DNA of 64,000 bases from Palaemon carinicauda (lineage: Eukaryota > Arthropoda > Malacostraca > Decapoda > Palaemonidae), in assembly GCF_036898095.1 (NCBI RefSeq), contig NC_090763.1, positions 53,722,968 to 53,786,967 of the forward strand, written 5' to 3'. Below, piece by piece: positions 45,761-57,576 of the stretch (its first letter is position 1; each line of letters begins with the position of its first letter). Below the pieces are notes generated by a model, which saw nothing but the letters and a program-made list of their open reading frames with translations, had not been told where the DNA came from and did no database searches. Position numbers and translations under genes: made by a program.

Positions 45761-47720
45761 CCGGAAAGCGCTTGTGCCCAGAAAAGAGCTGGTGACCTAG
45801 AGAGCGCTGGTGAGCAGGCAAATGCTGGTGCGCAAGAGAGCGAAGAAGCGCAGGTGAGCCGGAAAGCTCTGGTGAGCAGGCGAATGCTGGTGTGCGAAAA
45901 TGCAGGAGCGCAGGCGATTCAGAGAACGCTGTTGCCTGGTGAGCATTGGCAAGCTGGAGAGCACTGTCAAGCTAGTGAGCGCAGGTGTGCTGGCGATTGT
46001 GGGTAAGCTGGCAAACGTTGGTAAGCCGACAAATGGTGGTGTCTCGAACGGTGAGAAAGTGATGGAGAGCGTCGGCGATCAGAAGATCGCTGGGGGCATT
46101 GGAGAGAGCTGAAGCGTGTTGATGGGCTGGAAAGCGCTGGCGTGCTGGAGAGCAGAAAAGAGCTGGTGACCTAGAGAGCGCTGGTGCGCAAGAGAGCGAA
46201 GGAGCGCAGGTGAGCCGGAAAGCGCTGGTGAGCAAGCGAATGCTGGTGGGCGAAAGTGCAGGAGACCAGGCGATTCGGAGAACGCTGGTGCCTGGTGAGC
46301 ATTGGCAAGCTGGAAAGCACTGTCGTGCTGGTGAGCGCAGGTGCGCTGGCGATTGTGGGTAAGCTGGCAAACGTTGGTAAGCCGACAAATGGTGGTGTCT
46401 CGAATGGTGAGAAAGTGCTGGAAAGTGTCGGCGATCAGAAGATCACTGGGGGCATTGGAGAGCGCTGGAGAGTGTTGATGGGCTGGAAAACGCTGGCGTG
46501 CTGGAGAGCGTTGACGAGATGTTGGTGAGCGCTGGTGCACTGATGAGCGCTGACGTCCAGCCGAAGGTCCGAAACGCTCTGAAGGAAGGCATGTCCTCGA
46601 GGGCGATTGATGTCTAGGAACATCATGGGACAGGAACGGAGAAGGCAGGTCAAAAGGTTGGCACAAAGCAGGAACAGGGATGTGCTCTTTGGAAGGGCGA
46701 ACATCCTCCATGGGCGATCGCGAGCGATCCACAGAAGAGTCCAAGATTGAAGTCCGAGAACTAGTGGAAGTGTCGTCAGGAGAAGGTCCAGGAACGGGCA
46801 ACGGTAGAGGGCCAGGAAATGACAAAAGAGGAGGCTCCTCTGCGGGGGAAGGCTGCGAAGACGAGGCTGACGAGCCGGAGAGAAGTCTTTTCACCGATGG
46901 CAAAGGGCAACCTCTAAAGCAAAGCAGAGGGCGAGCTCTACATGAACGATGACGCCCTCCGGGGGTCGGTGGATCAGCAAGATGACCTTTAGAATCAGCA
47001 GTCCTCCGCAGAGGAGTCTCTATGAGTGAACTCCTCTGAAGAGGAGAAACACTCGCAGGAGAGACAGACGAAAGACTCTGCTTTCCCCTCGAAGGAGGAT
47101 CAGGAATGGGGGTAGCGCAGTCGGCAGCAACAGCTGAGGAGTCTGAAGGGGCAGGGGCGTCGGCAACAGCAGCAAAAGACGCCCCCAACACTGCTACGTC
47201 GACGCATGCCAGAGGATCCACCTCCGAAGTTGACGAAAGCTGCACACTAGCACCACGGATGATGAGCTGCAGCAAGGAGTCCTTGGAGGGCGGATCTGGA
47301 AGCTCCAAGGATGACTACATCTGTACAAAGGAGAAAGACACAAGGCCTCACCCGGGGGAAGAGGCGGGGCTGCTTCGCTAGGGGAAGCAACAGCATCTCT
47401 CGAGTACCGAGGTTAACCGACAATTAAAGGGACTATGCTACTACTTGAAGGTCCCTCGGAAGAGGCCGATCAAGTAAGAGCTTCAGAGAAAGGTCCAGAA
47501 GCGGAAGAGGAAGCCTTGGGTATTTTCCCTTTCGAAGAAAACTTCGAAAGAGAAATATCCCGCTTTGACTTCTTCCGCTGGCGCCAAAATCTTTCCCACT
47601 GTAAGGCAGGCCACTCCCAACACTCATTACACTTGTTTCCCGTATCACAACGTTGACCTCTGCAGGTGGGACAAAGGGTGTAACGATCAGTTTCCACGGC
47701 CGACATGAAAGTATCGTAGG
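45760..47720 (-). pseudogene. DIRS-g gag
   Basis: The 5' end has a Cys cluster C-P-T-C-R-G-Q-R-C...N-K-C-N-E-C (about 47600-47670) like that of DIRS-e gag, then a Ser/Lys-rich stretch. After a frame change a Ser/Pro-rich region is open at 46079-47308. The 3' part is a degenerate tandem repeat that runs straight into the recombinase, so the capsid-like C-terminus and the whole pol frame are deleted. Confidence 0.65.
45780..46500. repeat. DIRS-g gag tandem duplication (about 350-374 bp unit)
   Basis: Copy 1 starts at 45780 and copy 2 at 46154 ('agaaaagagctggtgaccta'). Each copy is itself built of short 'gagcgctggtg'-like units. Confidence 0.8.
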
Positions 47721-47880
47721 GCCAGCCTCCAAATTCCAGGGCAGGTACGTATGGTCGGCAGAAGTAAACACACACACACACTAATAGGAGAAAGCACAAA
47801 CAAAAAGTATTTAATGGCAGTCCAAAATAACTTGGAGAGGATGAGAAATGGTAACGACCATTCACCATCCGAGACAAAAG

Positions 47881-48007
47881 CAAAGTGAGCTAAATCACAG
47901 GTGTGTGAGTGGGAGCGGTAGCAAGCTACCACCCTAACTAGTGGAATGGGTAGTTAACCATTGCTAAAATTTTAATGGCTTGTCCTTTCAGCTTCGCCGA
48001 AAGTAAT
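47881..48007. repeat. DIRS-g right inverted terminal repeat
   Basis: Inverse of 43597-43740. It is followed by 'taataaatagcataggtttg', which reappears inverted in the ICR-like segment at 43760-43785. Confidence 0.85.
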
Positions 48008-48403
48008 ACCGCTAATAAATAGCATAGGTTTGTATCCCAGTTACAGAACAAAGGAAATTTCCAAGATAAAGCTAAATACAACATATCAAAGCTTAGAACC
48101 TTGAATAAGCTCATCCTTGTACCATGCACCTTCACTGTAAATACTGATCAAACTTCTTTTCTATAGCTTAAAAAGAGTAATCTAACAAACAAACATAGTC
48201 CGCTCCAACAAGGTTCTATAAAGTTCCAGCTTATATTCTTTTTTCAAAGTAAATAATACTGAAAGTGGAAGATTTTACTCCATCTCCATAAGGAATTACT
48301 GCATTGATTTAGGACAACATTCCATGAAATAATCTGGTAGTATTTTACACGAGGATGAAATTCATAAAGCTAAGATTTTTTTCTGATGATGTATATTACA
48401 TAC

Positions 48404-48520
48404 CCTCTGTTTTTCTGCACCTTCCTCAGTTTCGTCCAAAATTCTCTCAATATCTTCTATACTCAACATCTCATTGATTTGTTTGAGTGCTTCATTACCA
48501 ACCTTCAAGCTGTCAACCAC
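48404..48520 (-). CDS. CHMP6: CHMP6/VPS20 exon
   Basis: Acceptor TTACAG before 48520 and donor GTATG after 48404. It has 39 codons, phase 0 at both ends. The peptide V-V-D-S-L-K-V-G-N-E-A-L then I-E-D-I-E-R-I-L-D-E-T matches the CHMP6 segment in which a small helix (IEEVERILDET in human) follows the core helices. It encodes the linker to the autoinhibitory C-terminal part. Confidence 0.9.
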
Positions 48521-48664
48521 CTGTAATTAAAATAATTGGGTTATGTAAAATTGTTAAAAGAAACAAAAGTCATTCTTACATCTATTCTGCCATTCATATT
48601 TATCATTCCTGTTCCAAAGACATAGCAGGGTGACAAAGAGATAACACAATAATTATTGACATAC

Positions 48665-48788
48665 CTTCATTTCTATTTGAGCAAACTCTAAGTCTTGTAT
48701 CATATGATCAATATTGTTCAGTGTTGCATCTGTTTTATTAAGTTGCTCTTCAATGAATTTCTTCTTTCTGAGTAATAATTTTGCTCTC
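48665..48788 (-). CDS. CHMP6: CHMP6/VPS20 exon
   Basis: Acceptor TTTTTCAG before 48788 and donor GTATGT after 48665. It starts with the third base of a split GAG codon. The peptide R-A-K-L-L-L-R-K-K-K-F then D-L-E-F-A-Q-I-E-M-K aligns with the alpha1-alpha2 hairpin of human CHMP6 (RAKLLLKKKRY, IEFTQIEMK). This basic hairpin is the membrane- and polymer-forming core of ESCRT-III proteins. Confidence 0.92.
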
Positions 48789-48905
48789 CTGAAAAAGAAA
48801 TAAAAATGTTGAACCAGAGATAATGCTACTCATGAATCCTAAAACAATATGAGTTTGCACCATGCAGAAAAGGTCTCATTAAGGGATTGAATAATAATAC
48901 ATAAC

Positions 48906-49213
48906 TTAACCCTTTTACCCCCAAAGGACGTACTGGTACGTTTCACAAAACCCATCCCTTTACCCCCATGGACGTACCGGTACGTCCTTGCAAAAAAATG
49001 CTATAAAATTTTTTTTTTTCATATTTTTGATAATTTTTTGAGAAAATTCAGGCATTTTCCAAGAGATTGAGACCAACCTGACCTCTCTATGACAAAAATT
49101 AAGGCTGTTAGAGCAATCTAAAAAAAATATACTGCAAAATATGCTGGGAAAAAATAACCCCCTGGGGGTTAAGGGTTGGAAATTTCCAAAGAGCCTGGGG
49201 GTAAAAGGGTTGA
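48906..49213. mobile_element. TTAA-flanked MITE (piggyBac-like), copy 2
   Basis: Same element as at 40120, inserted in a CHMP6 intron. The left TTAA is intact, the right one mutated to TTGA. Confidence 0.8.
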
Positions 49214-50213
49214 TCAAATCAGTCCCTGAATGTAGCACAATGGAGAGTTTGTACCTTAATGCAGTACAGTATCACTTCTAGGTATTTCAGTTCCTTCACG
49301 AATTGGTAACATCATTAAAACTGTCCATGAGTCGCTGAGACAAGACAAACTTATGCTTCTTCTGGTCTAAAATTTATTTCTATTATCAGTATTTTTGTCA
49401 GTTTTTACCTTGTTCAATATCAATACTAAAGACTAGCTTTCACTATTGCTTAATTACAGTTTATATTATCCTGTACTCAAATACCAGCAGATAAATTTGG
49501 AATTTATGATCCCGTAGGAACCCACTTCACAAAGTACCTCAGCAATGTCTGTAAGTTAGCCAGCCTTACTACAATCAGGATGTGCAAGTTAAATATTTTT
49601 TTTTGCAAGAATCCAATGCTGTTTTCGCTTACACTTTAATGAGCCTGTGAGGTTTTGTTGGATGTTCAGTTTTCTTAATGTCTTTCTGTCACATTCTTGT
49701 ATAAATACTGTAAAGAATTTTTTGCCTCCGAAACTAAGTTGCTAAAGGAAAGTTCTCTAGCTTTAGGTCTGCCATCACAACAGCATTTAAACATTAATAT
49801 TTTTCCTTTGACAGTTTTAATTTAACATTTTCAATATATTTTCTTCAAGCCAAAGAATTCTTCCAAATGCATAAGACTAGATTTTCCCTAAAGTTCTTTT
49901 TCCTATTCGTAATCATAAAGCCTTAAATATAGCCTGATTTTTATATGTAATTTCAGGCAATTTGATTTCCAAATTTTACTTAACCTAGCCATTGTCTGAT
50001 TTGCTCTTTACAATCTTTCGTTAAACTCAAATTCTAAAGATCCTGTATTAGAGATCATAGTTCCTAAATATTTAAATGATTCCACCTCATTAATCCTTTC
50101 TCCTTCCAAAGATACTTGAACTTCCATTGCATATTCCGTTCTCACCATCTATGTCTTTCATTAGTCTTTTGAAAAATCTAAATATTTTCATGCTATCTGC
50201 AGTTAAATTTTTT
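49214..50213. other. CHMP6 intron, nothing recognised
   Basis: AT-rich, no repeat or coding signal shared with the rest of the window. Confidence 0.4.
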
Positions 50214-50525
50214 TTAACCCTTTTACCCCCAAAGGACGTACTGGTACGTTTCACAAAACCCATCCCTTTACCCCCATGGACGTACCGGTACGTCCTTGCA
50301 AAAAAAAGCTATAAAATTTTTTTTTTTTTAATATTTTTGATAATTTTTTTGAGAAAATTCAGGCATTTTCCAAGAGATTGAGACCAACCTGACCTCTCTA
50401 TGACAAAAATTAAGGCTGTTAGAGCAATTTAAAAAAAATATACTGCAAAATGTGCTGGGGAAAAAATAACCCCCTGGGGGTTAAGGGTTGGAAATTTCCA
50501 AAGAGCCTGGGGGTAAAAGGGTTAA
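50214..50525. mobile_element. TTAA-flanked MITE (piggyBac-like), copy 3
   Basis: TTAA intact on both sides with terminal repeat CCCTTTTACCCCCA. It lies about 45 bp from the CHMP6 exon at 50571. Very similar to copy 2. Confidence 0.85.
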
Positions 50526-50570
50526 CAAACTAAAATAAAAAAAACATATGGAAACTTCCACATAACTCAC

Positions 50571-50680
50571 TCTTTCCTTCCATTTTGCAGTAGTTGCTTT
50601 GCTAGCTGTCTATCCTTCTCAAGATTAGTTTCCGACCGCTTCTGGTACTGCCGAATCCTGTCCCTTGTTGTTTTTAGTTG
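50571..50680 (-). CDS. CHMP6: CHMP6/VPS20 exon, most 5' exon found
   Basis: Charged multivesicular body protein 6, an ESCRT-III subunit. Known: it is recruited by ESCRT-II (VPS25) to endosomes and nucleates CHMP4 polymers for sorting of ubiquitinated cargo into multivesicular bodies. Acceptor CTTCCAG before 50680 and donor GTGAGT after 50571; 36 codons plus two bases. The peptide QLKTTRDRIRQYQKR then RQLAKQLLQNGRK aligns with human QLKQQRDKLRQYQKR and ARQLLRDGRK. The five exons give about 191 residues in continuous phase. The family is about 200, and about 21 N-terminal residues, including the myristoylated Met-Gly start, are not seen. The first exon must lie upstream, probably beyond the window. 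Confidence 0.92.
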
Positions 50681-50689
50681 CTGGAAGAA

Positions 50690-51899
50690 GACAAAGCAAA
50701 TAAAAAAGAGAAAATAGGAGTCAACACTATATTCACAAGCTAATATGGATTACCTGTCATTTTCCATTACTGCAAGATAAAGGGATTTTGACGAAGGAAT
50801 AATCTATTTCTGGGCGAGGGACCTGTGTCACCCAGTGAAATGCTCCTTAAAGCACCATTTCAAAGGTATAAATACTGCTAAATATACCAGAGAAAAAAGT
50901 TGCATGGAATGCTAGGAATATATCCAGCTCACTCACCCCTAAAGGGTGTCGGTATTGAAACTGGGGCGAGTGATACCACTACCAGAGATCCCTCTCCCAC
51001 TAGACTTCTCTCTCCTCAAAATCACCCGTTACTACGAGGTGTCGTTCACTACAGCTACTGCCCCCCCCCCCCCCCCCCCCCCCCAACAACCACCACTACC
51101 TAATTCCACATTCTATGCAGGAGAATATTCTCATATGTACATTCATCATCAAATCAAATAAAAAATTTCTAGTAGTGTAAATTAACTGGAAATTTGAGAT
51201 ATTTTGCTGAATATTTCAGTATACTATTGTTTTTCATGTAATAAATACATAAGATATATTTTCCTTAATATTTCAGTATTCCACCATTTCACAAATACCT
51301 ACGCTGAATACTGAATATCAGAAGGATATGCAATAGGAGAGCTCCAAAGTAAATAAAGTACACGGCAAAAAATTAACCTTAACCAAAATTGTGCCCTAAA
51401 TGCTGTGAACACAATACTAGTTATTTGGCAAACAATATATCACTAGATAAGTATTGCCATTTCATTGTTAGATTAGATGAAATTTTTTCAATTGATTTCT
51501 GGCATGCCTTTTATTTCTGGTATCATCCTATGATGCTAGTTAGTGAGAATTATTTAAAAAATGAATCCTGTGAAGTAGAACAGCTGGGACCTCCAGTAGA
51601 GCATGCATCTCTGAGTCAAATATTTGTAGGAGGGATAGGCTAAAGAAGGAACTTGATCTTTGTAAAATTTCAGTGACCGCATAAGTGACAGAATCTCCAT
51701 TCCTCATTGGTTGACATGATGAACGAGTTTAAATATCACCTAACCCTTGCCAATACAAAGAATGTAGACAGTCCTGAAAGATATATCCCTATAAGGATCT
51801 CCTCAGGTTCACAAGGGGTATATATGTCAGTTCCCTGAGGATGAAGACCATTCAACCCAATGACTTTAGTTCCATGGTAGCCAAGATTGCCTAGCGCTC
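50690..51899. other. CHMP6 upstream intron with poly-C tract
   Basis: Contains a 24-base C-run at 51061-51084. Nothing else was recognised here from the window itself. Confidence 0.45.
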
Positions 51900-54800
51900 T
51901 GAAAGTGCATGGAACGGTTTCTTACAAAGGAGAATGTTGAAGGTTATTGGTGTTTGAGTGAATGAAATAAGAGTAAAAAAACAGAAGGCAGTATCCATCC
52001 TGGAGGACTTCCACCACTCTTTTTGGCTCTGTGGTATTGCCCCCTTGCTCAATAGCATAGCAGACATCCTCCACTCGTGGAAGCTGTAGAAAGGGACTGC
52101 CAATTGCATCCCATTCCACTTCTTGGCCTGGCCAGGTTAGAAACAAATGGGTGGAGTATCGTGCACATTTTTTTCTAGAGGTAGAAGGGACTGGAGGTGC
52201 AGACCTGGGCTAGGCAGTCACTGGCAACTTCAGAGCAGACTTGAGTGGATCCGCAGGTGTAAATGGTCTGGTGGCAACCTTTGAAATACCAGGCCCCTTG
52301 AAGGTAACCACATGATGGATGGGAGTCTTGGCTTGTCTTTCTCTACTTCTCCACTGTTATATCAAATCCTTAAAGTGGGAACAGGGTTGCTTTCACCCAC
52401 ACTGAGAAGTTTCTTAATGTACGGGCCTTTTATTGTCCTAACTGCTGTGTGAAGTGGGAAACCACATCATCTCTCCTCTTGAGGACCCAGTTCGTCTACT
52501 GTTAAGCAGACTGATGTGCCAAAAAGGTGACAGCCTTGGCTCTCAACATGAAAAAATCCTTAAACTAAAGTACTTTTACTTGGAAGGATTTACAAAGTTC
52601 TGGGAAGTCGCAAGTAGGCTACAGTATCCTGACCTGAGGGCTAGCCATGGAAGTTGCTTCCATAGCTGCAGACTCAGAAACTGAGAATATAGTCCCCTTT
52701 GTCTTGAGTCTCTCCACAGGGATCCCTGGTGTCACCAATGCCACTGATGTGTCGATTGGAAGAGGAGAGGGTTCGTCATTCGCAGGAACAAAGAACTGTC
52801 ACTGTTGAGAGGGTGCAGGAGGCAGGATCTTGTTTGACTGGCTTGTGCTTAGCAAATTCCTCTGATAAGAGATCTGAGAATTTACATTATCTAGGACTGA
52901 ACGAGCAAGCTCGAACCAAGGCAGCTCCTTAAGCTGTGCTGAAATGCTAATCAATGGATGTCCTCCTAGTGCTGATGGGTTCCAAGGTTATTGATCTATA
53001 GAATGAGAGCCAAGACCCTCACGAATGTAATCTCTGTCTAAGCAGATGATGATCTAGAGTTGGGTGGCGAAGGGTCAATGTAATACTGGGACTCCTCCTC
53101 TTGCACGAGAGAGGCTTTGACGAGTTCCTCTGGTAGATCCAGCTTCTTCGAGTACTGTACTGTACATGAAATCTACACCTAGAATGGAATCGGAAATGTA
53201 GCCTGAAGAAGAGAGAACGACATCCTGAAGGTCGACTACTCAGAGGTTGGGATGCCTTTACTTTTATGCCCGTCTTGGATGACGAAGTACCAAGTGTTTG
53301 TACCACTGAAGGACAAATAGAACAATGGTCTTAATGATGCACAAATGTGTCTATGGGCAGCCTGTCAGTGGAAACTGAGAAATCTCTACAATATGTTCTC
53401 GATGACTTTTTTTTATAATTGTATGAGTCATCATAATGATCCTGCGATGTTCTTTGCCTTGAACAATAGCTTAGATGTGTTTAAAAATCTATCTCACACT
53501 GTACAGGGAGGTCCCTAGTAGACGATTGCTCCCTCTGCATCAGAAGGTCTCTGGAAGCCGAACGGCCTCATCATGTAGGAAGATCCAAGTGCACTCATGA
53601 ATCCCTAACTGATACAATGGGAAGAGATAAGTGACCGATGCCCTTTGACTCGTACTTTACACTTGCTAAAATAATAGCAAGAAATCCTATCCAGTGGTGT
53701 ATGGTCTCATGAAACTCTAGAAGTGATCCTCTCAGATGGTGTCCTTACGTGTGATGTCCTTGCACTGAGGGAACGAACCTGCAATGATTGCGTGTGTTGC
53801 GTGGAGATCTAACGCTTGGAGACCTGGTTCGTGGAAAACGGGAATAAGAAGACATGGAGTGAGAATGTGAAGGCCTTATGGGAAGAGACTTCTGCATTTG
53901 GAGTCCTCGCGCGTGGGTGGCATACGTAAATACCAGTCTCATGGGGATTGTGAGTACAGAGGTGATCGAGCTAGAGGTATCTCTCGGTGACAACGTTGTG
54001 GCCTGACATCATCCTTCATCTGCTCACGTGAAGGATGATCTAATAGATCGTCTAATAAATCAAGGTCCCTCCAGTGAGCTGTTGACCTTGGTAAAGTTGT
54101 CTTCCTTGAGCTGTCTGAAAAAGGTAGAGAGCGAGGACAGAGGCCCTTTGTCCTGACAGACAGAGTGAGTACTCGTTCCGGCATGGGACCAAGCACTGGT
54201 AGTAGAAGAGAGAGCACCTATACTTTATACCAGTTTACTTTCCCAATGAATGGTGGGTGGTACAACTCTGCCTCTTTCACACATACATGAAAGGAGGTCA
54301 GGAAAAGCCTCGTGAGGCTTTGGACTATAGGTTCTGACAATTGGCTTCTGTCATCTTTAGAGCAGGTGGAGCAGCATCTAATAGCTCTGCAGCAGAGTGT
54401 GTGGTCGAAGATACAGGGCTGGGAGGGGAAAATGGGCACGTATGCTTCTTTACCTTGTCATAAGTCGAAGATTTCTTGGTCTGATGCAACTAAATTACAG
54501 GAGGATCAAGAATCTCCTACTTGTCGACGGTTGTCACATTCTCTGTTCCTTCTGCAGATGGAACAGCAGAAGAGGAGGGCACAGCTGTAGAAATTATGGA
54601 AGCCCTAGTATCTGCTAATATCTTTGCCATCAATGCCTTAGGAGGACCACAACTTCCTGAGGTCCAAGTTCTTGGTAATGACATCATGTCATCATAAAGG
54701 GAAGCCAACTTCGAGGAAGAGGCAGGGGGTAATCACCTTCACTATGGAATACCTCACTTAAAGCCTACAGCAAGGACATATTAGGGTCTTCTTCCTTCTC

Positions 54801-55290
54801 TGGGTTTCCTCCAGAAAAGGAGTAGCAGTTTGACTACAGTATGGTGGAAAAAAGGAGTTAAAGAATTTCTTCAGCAACAGCTTGGGCGTGGAAATTCTTG
54901 AAGCTGAAGAATCTCTCTTAGACTTACTCCTCTGACTGTACTTAGACCACAACAAAGGAGGCTTTGCCCTGCACTCTCACAGGGGGAGGACTGCGAATAG
55001 TCATGTACCCTCAGCAGAAAAGGCACAAGAGATGGGGGTCCATAGCTCATATATCTGTTACAATAAAGGCATGTGGGATATCCATTAAAGTCAGGCCAAT
55101 ACTGCTCGGCGGCTGAAGTCAAAGTCGTTACTTAGTGGACTGTCAAGCGGGCGGGCCTTAGCTACCACCCAGCAGTAACTATCACCACCTCATTATAAAT
55201 TTCAACTACCAAGTTTCAGCTTCACTGAAATAATAAGCCTATTATATGATAAGGGTTTGTATTCGTGTAGGAACAATCTAATTTTAGAGC
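51900..55290 (-). mobile_element. DIRS-i, heavily decayed DIRS relic (gag and RT start)
   Basis: On the minus strand, from the right: a terminus-like stretch (55130-55270, including 'gataagggtttgtatt' and 'aagtttcagcttcactgaaa'), a broken gag start with M-D-P-H-L-L-C-L-F-C (about 55040), and long degenerate Ser/Arg-rich sequence. Near 52130-51950 there is a piece with V-E-D-V-C-Y-A-I-E-Q-G-G and V-L-Q-D-G-Y, which resembles the segment before RT in DIRS pol. All frames are broken. Limits are approximate. Confidence 0.5.
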
Positions 55291-56199
55291 TTTACTTTTA
55301 TTTGATAATTGGATCATGGAATTTTCTGTAACGATTATATTTTCTAGTTAACATTAGTCGAGTAGCTGGGTTTATTCAAAGAGCTTGCTAGTAATGATCT
55401 AATTACTGTGATCTGACTACTGGAAGGGGGATTTCTCTCGTTCAGCCATATTGGTCAAGTCATGTTAAGGGGAGGGAGCGAGTCCTTTAGCAAGTGCTCG
55501 CTTTCCTTATCTTTTACTCCTTATTCAAAATATAATGTTTAGGTGTGCTTTATAATAAACTAAACTGACAATACTAACTACTGTACAGTAAATGCATTTA
55601 TCCCTGCATATTGTATAAATCGATCCCTGTATATTGTATGTATCGTTAATCATACATAACATTTGATGTCTCCAAATACCAGTGGTACAGAATTTGTGAC
55701 AAAGGATATTTGAAAACTAAAAATCTAGAGTATGTTTGCAATTGTGACAGACCACATGACAGGGGTACATAATACATTTTTATAAGGTATCATCAAGAAA
55801 TTTCATTTTATGCAGTGTAGGACAACGAAAAATTACTAGGTATGAAGACTAAAAAGTGAATTGACGTGATGCAATGGTAAAAAATTGATGGAAGTAGCTA
55901 ATATTACATCCGTCACAACATTAAACCGACCAACTATATTTACACTCATCACATATTAGAGTGATGTAGATGGATGAAGTTACAGTGGTCAAGGTAGGAC
56001 AATGCAATCTACCGTATGTTATATTAGGCTAGGTTAGGATAGGTTAAGCAAGTTACAGCAGTACAGTATTTGGAATACTATATTTTTGGTACTTTAGAAC
56101 TATAAAAATTGATAAAAATGAAAAAAGTTCCAGGGTGTATGTATATTGACGGCAATGTCCCATAACTCCCTTATTTTCAACCCTATCGCTAAGAATATG
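55291..56199. other. AT-rich DNA, nothing recognised
   Basis: No exon or shared repeat was recognised. It lies in the presumed first CHMP6 intron or upstream region. Confidence 0.4.
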
Positions 56200-56309
56200 G
56201 CAGTCTAAGGGGGATCGTAGGTGGGCGTTAGGGCCCCATTTAGGTAAATAGGTAAGGACACAGCTTGTAGGTTAGATTACATAGGGAAGTTTAGATTAAG
56301 TGGTGTTCA
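56200..56309. repeat. Dispersed repeat (R2), copy 2
   Basis: Aligns with 28789-28886. A third short piece is at 56663-56702. Confidence 0.55.
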
Positions 56310-56703
56310 ATGAACGCTGGAGATACTGTCCGTATACAAAGGGTCCAAAGTTCCTAAATTTAGATCCTGTTGCACAGTAATTGTATTGAAACTTATCTCC
56401 CAACAGATCAGGCTTATTTAAAGAGGTAGATCATGTGGCCTAACCTATTCTAGTAACTAAACAAAGTAACTCATTACCATTATACTGGCAGCAAAGTAAT
56501 AATTACTGAAACTAAACCAAACTGAGACATTATGTCATTATTCTTCGTAGAGGAGGGGGTGGATAAAACCCCCTACTGTACTGTACTTAAACTAACCTAC
56601 CATTGGGGGGATGTACATATGATAGCGGCAACCTATATATGTGACGATGGCCATCTAAGAATACGGCAGTGTTAAGGGGGTCGCAGGGGGGTGTTAGCCC
56701 CCG

Positions 56704-56848
56704 ATACTATTATTATTAATTGCTAAGCTACAACCCTAGTTGGAAAAGCAGGATGCTATAAGCTCAGGGGCCCCAACAGGGAAAATAGCACAGTGAAGAA
56801 AGGAGACAAGGAAAAATAAAATATTTTAAGAACAGTAACATTAAAATA
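56704..56848 (-). repeat. ATT-tailed dispersed repeat (R1), truncated by DIRS-e
   Basis: Runs from the ATT microsatellite to 'aacagtaacattaaaata', where DIRS-e starts. The uninterrupted sequence is present in the copy at 33781. Confidence 0.75.
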
Positions 56849-56885
56849 TGTTATTTTCATTAGTAAAATAAATTTTTGAATATAC

Positions 56886-57050
56886 TTACCCGATGATCAT
56901 GTAGCTGTCAACTCCGTTGCCCGACAGAAATCTACGGTCGGGATACGCCAGCGATCGCTATACAGGTGGGGGTGTACTCACCAGCGCCATCTGTGGTCAG
57001 GTACTCCAGTACTTCTTGTCAACAAGACCTCAATTTTCTCCTCGGTCCAC
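56886..57050. repeat. DIRS-e left inverted terminal repeat
   Basis: Inverse of 63271-63459. It carries the 'cccgatgatcatgtagctg' variant (other copies have 'gataatcatg') and 'ctacggtcgggatacg'. Confidence 0.88.
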
Positions 57051-57088
57051 TGGTTCTCTATGGGGAGGAAGGGCGGGTCCTTTAAATC

Positions 57089-57178
57089 ATGATCATCGGG
57101 TAAGTATATTCAAAAATTTATTTTACTAATGAAAATAACATTTTTCAATATTAATCTTACCCGATGATCATGTAGCTG
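57089..57178. repeat. DIRS-e internal complementary region
   Basis: Inverse of 56849-56903 joined through AAAAA to the inverse of the right terminus. It has the e-specific 'gatgatc' and 'ttttcatt' variants. Confidence 0.88.
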
Positions 57179-57576
57179 ATTCACACCCATGGTGGTGGGT
57201 GGAGACCAGTATACATGTTAACAAAGAAGCTAAGTATCCCGTATTTCATTTTTATTAGTTATTCAAAATAACAATATAAAATAAATAAGTACCTGGTAAG
57301 GAAGTCGACTTGAACCATTACTCTGCCTTTAATAAGTACGTCTTCCTTACTGAGCGTAGCGGTCCTCTTAGGATGCTGAACGACTCTTAGGTGCTGAAGT
57401 ATAAAGGGCTGCAACCCATACTAAAGGACCTCATCACAACCTCTAACCTAGGCGCTTCTCAAGAAAGAATTGACCACCCGCCAAATCAACCAGGATGCGG
57501 AAGGCTTCTTAGCCGACCGTACAACCCAAAAACAACAATAAAAGCAATCAAGAGAAAGGTTAAAAAGGTTATGGGA

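Larger units (their letters stand above)
43575..48040 (-). mobile_element. DIRS-g, second DIRS family, internally deleted, in a CHMP6 intron
   Basis: Inverted terminal repeats at 43597-43740 and 47881-48007 ('tttcggcgaagctgaaagga', and 'gctaaatcacaggtgtgtga' with their inverses). An ICR-like segment at 43741-43785 ('acaaacctacgctatttatt') matches the right outer end. On the minus strand it holds gag then a recombinase, with no RT or RNase H between them. The termini are unrelated to those of DIRS-a to -f. Confidence 0.78.

Noticed and set aside
46079..47308. 409-codon frame as a novel Ser/Pro-rich host protein
   Set aside because: It lies between the DIRS-g Cys cluster and recombinase, inside the element's ITRs, so it is part of its gag.
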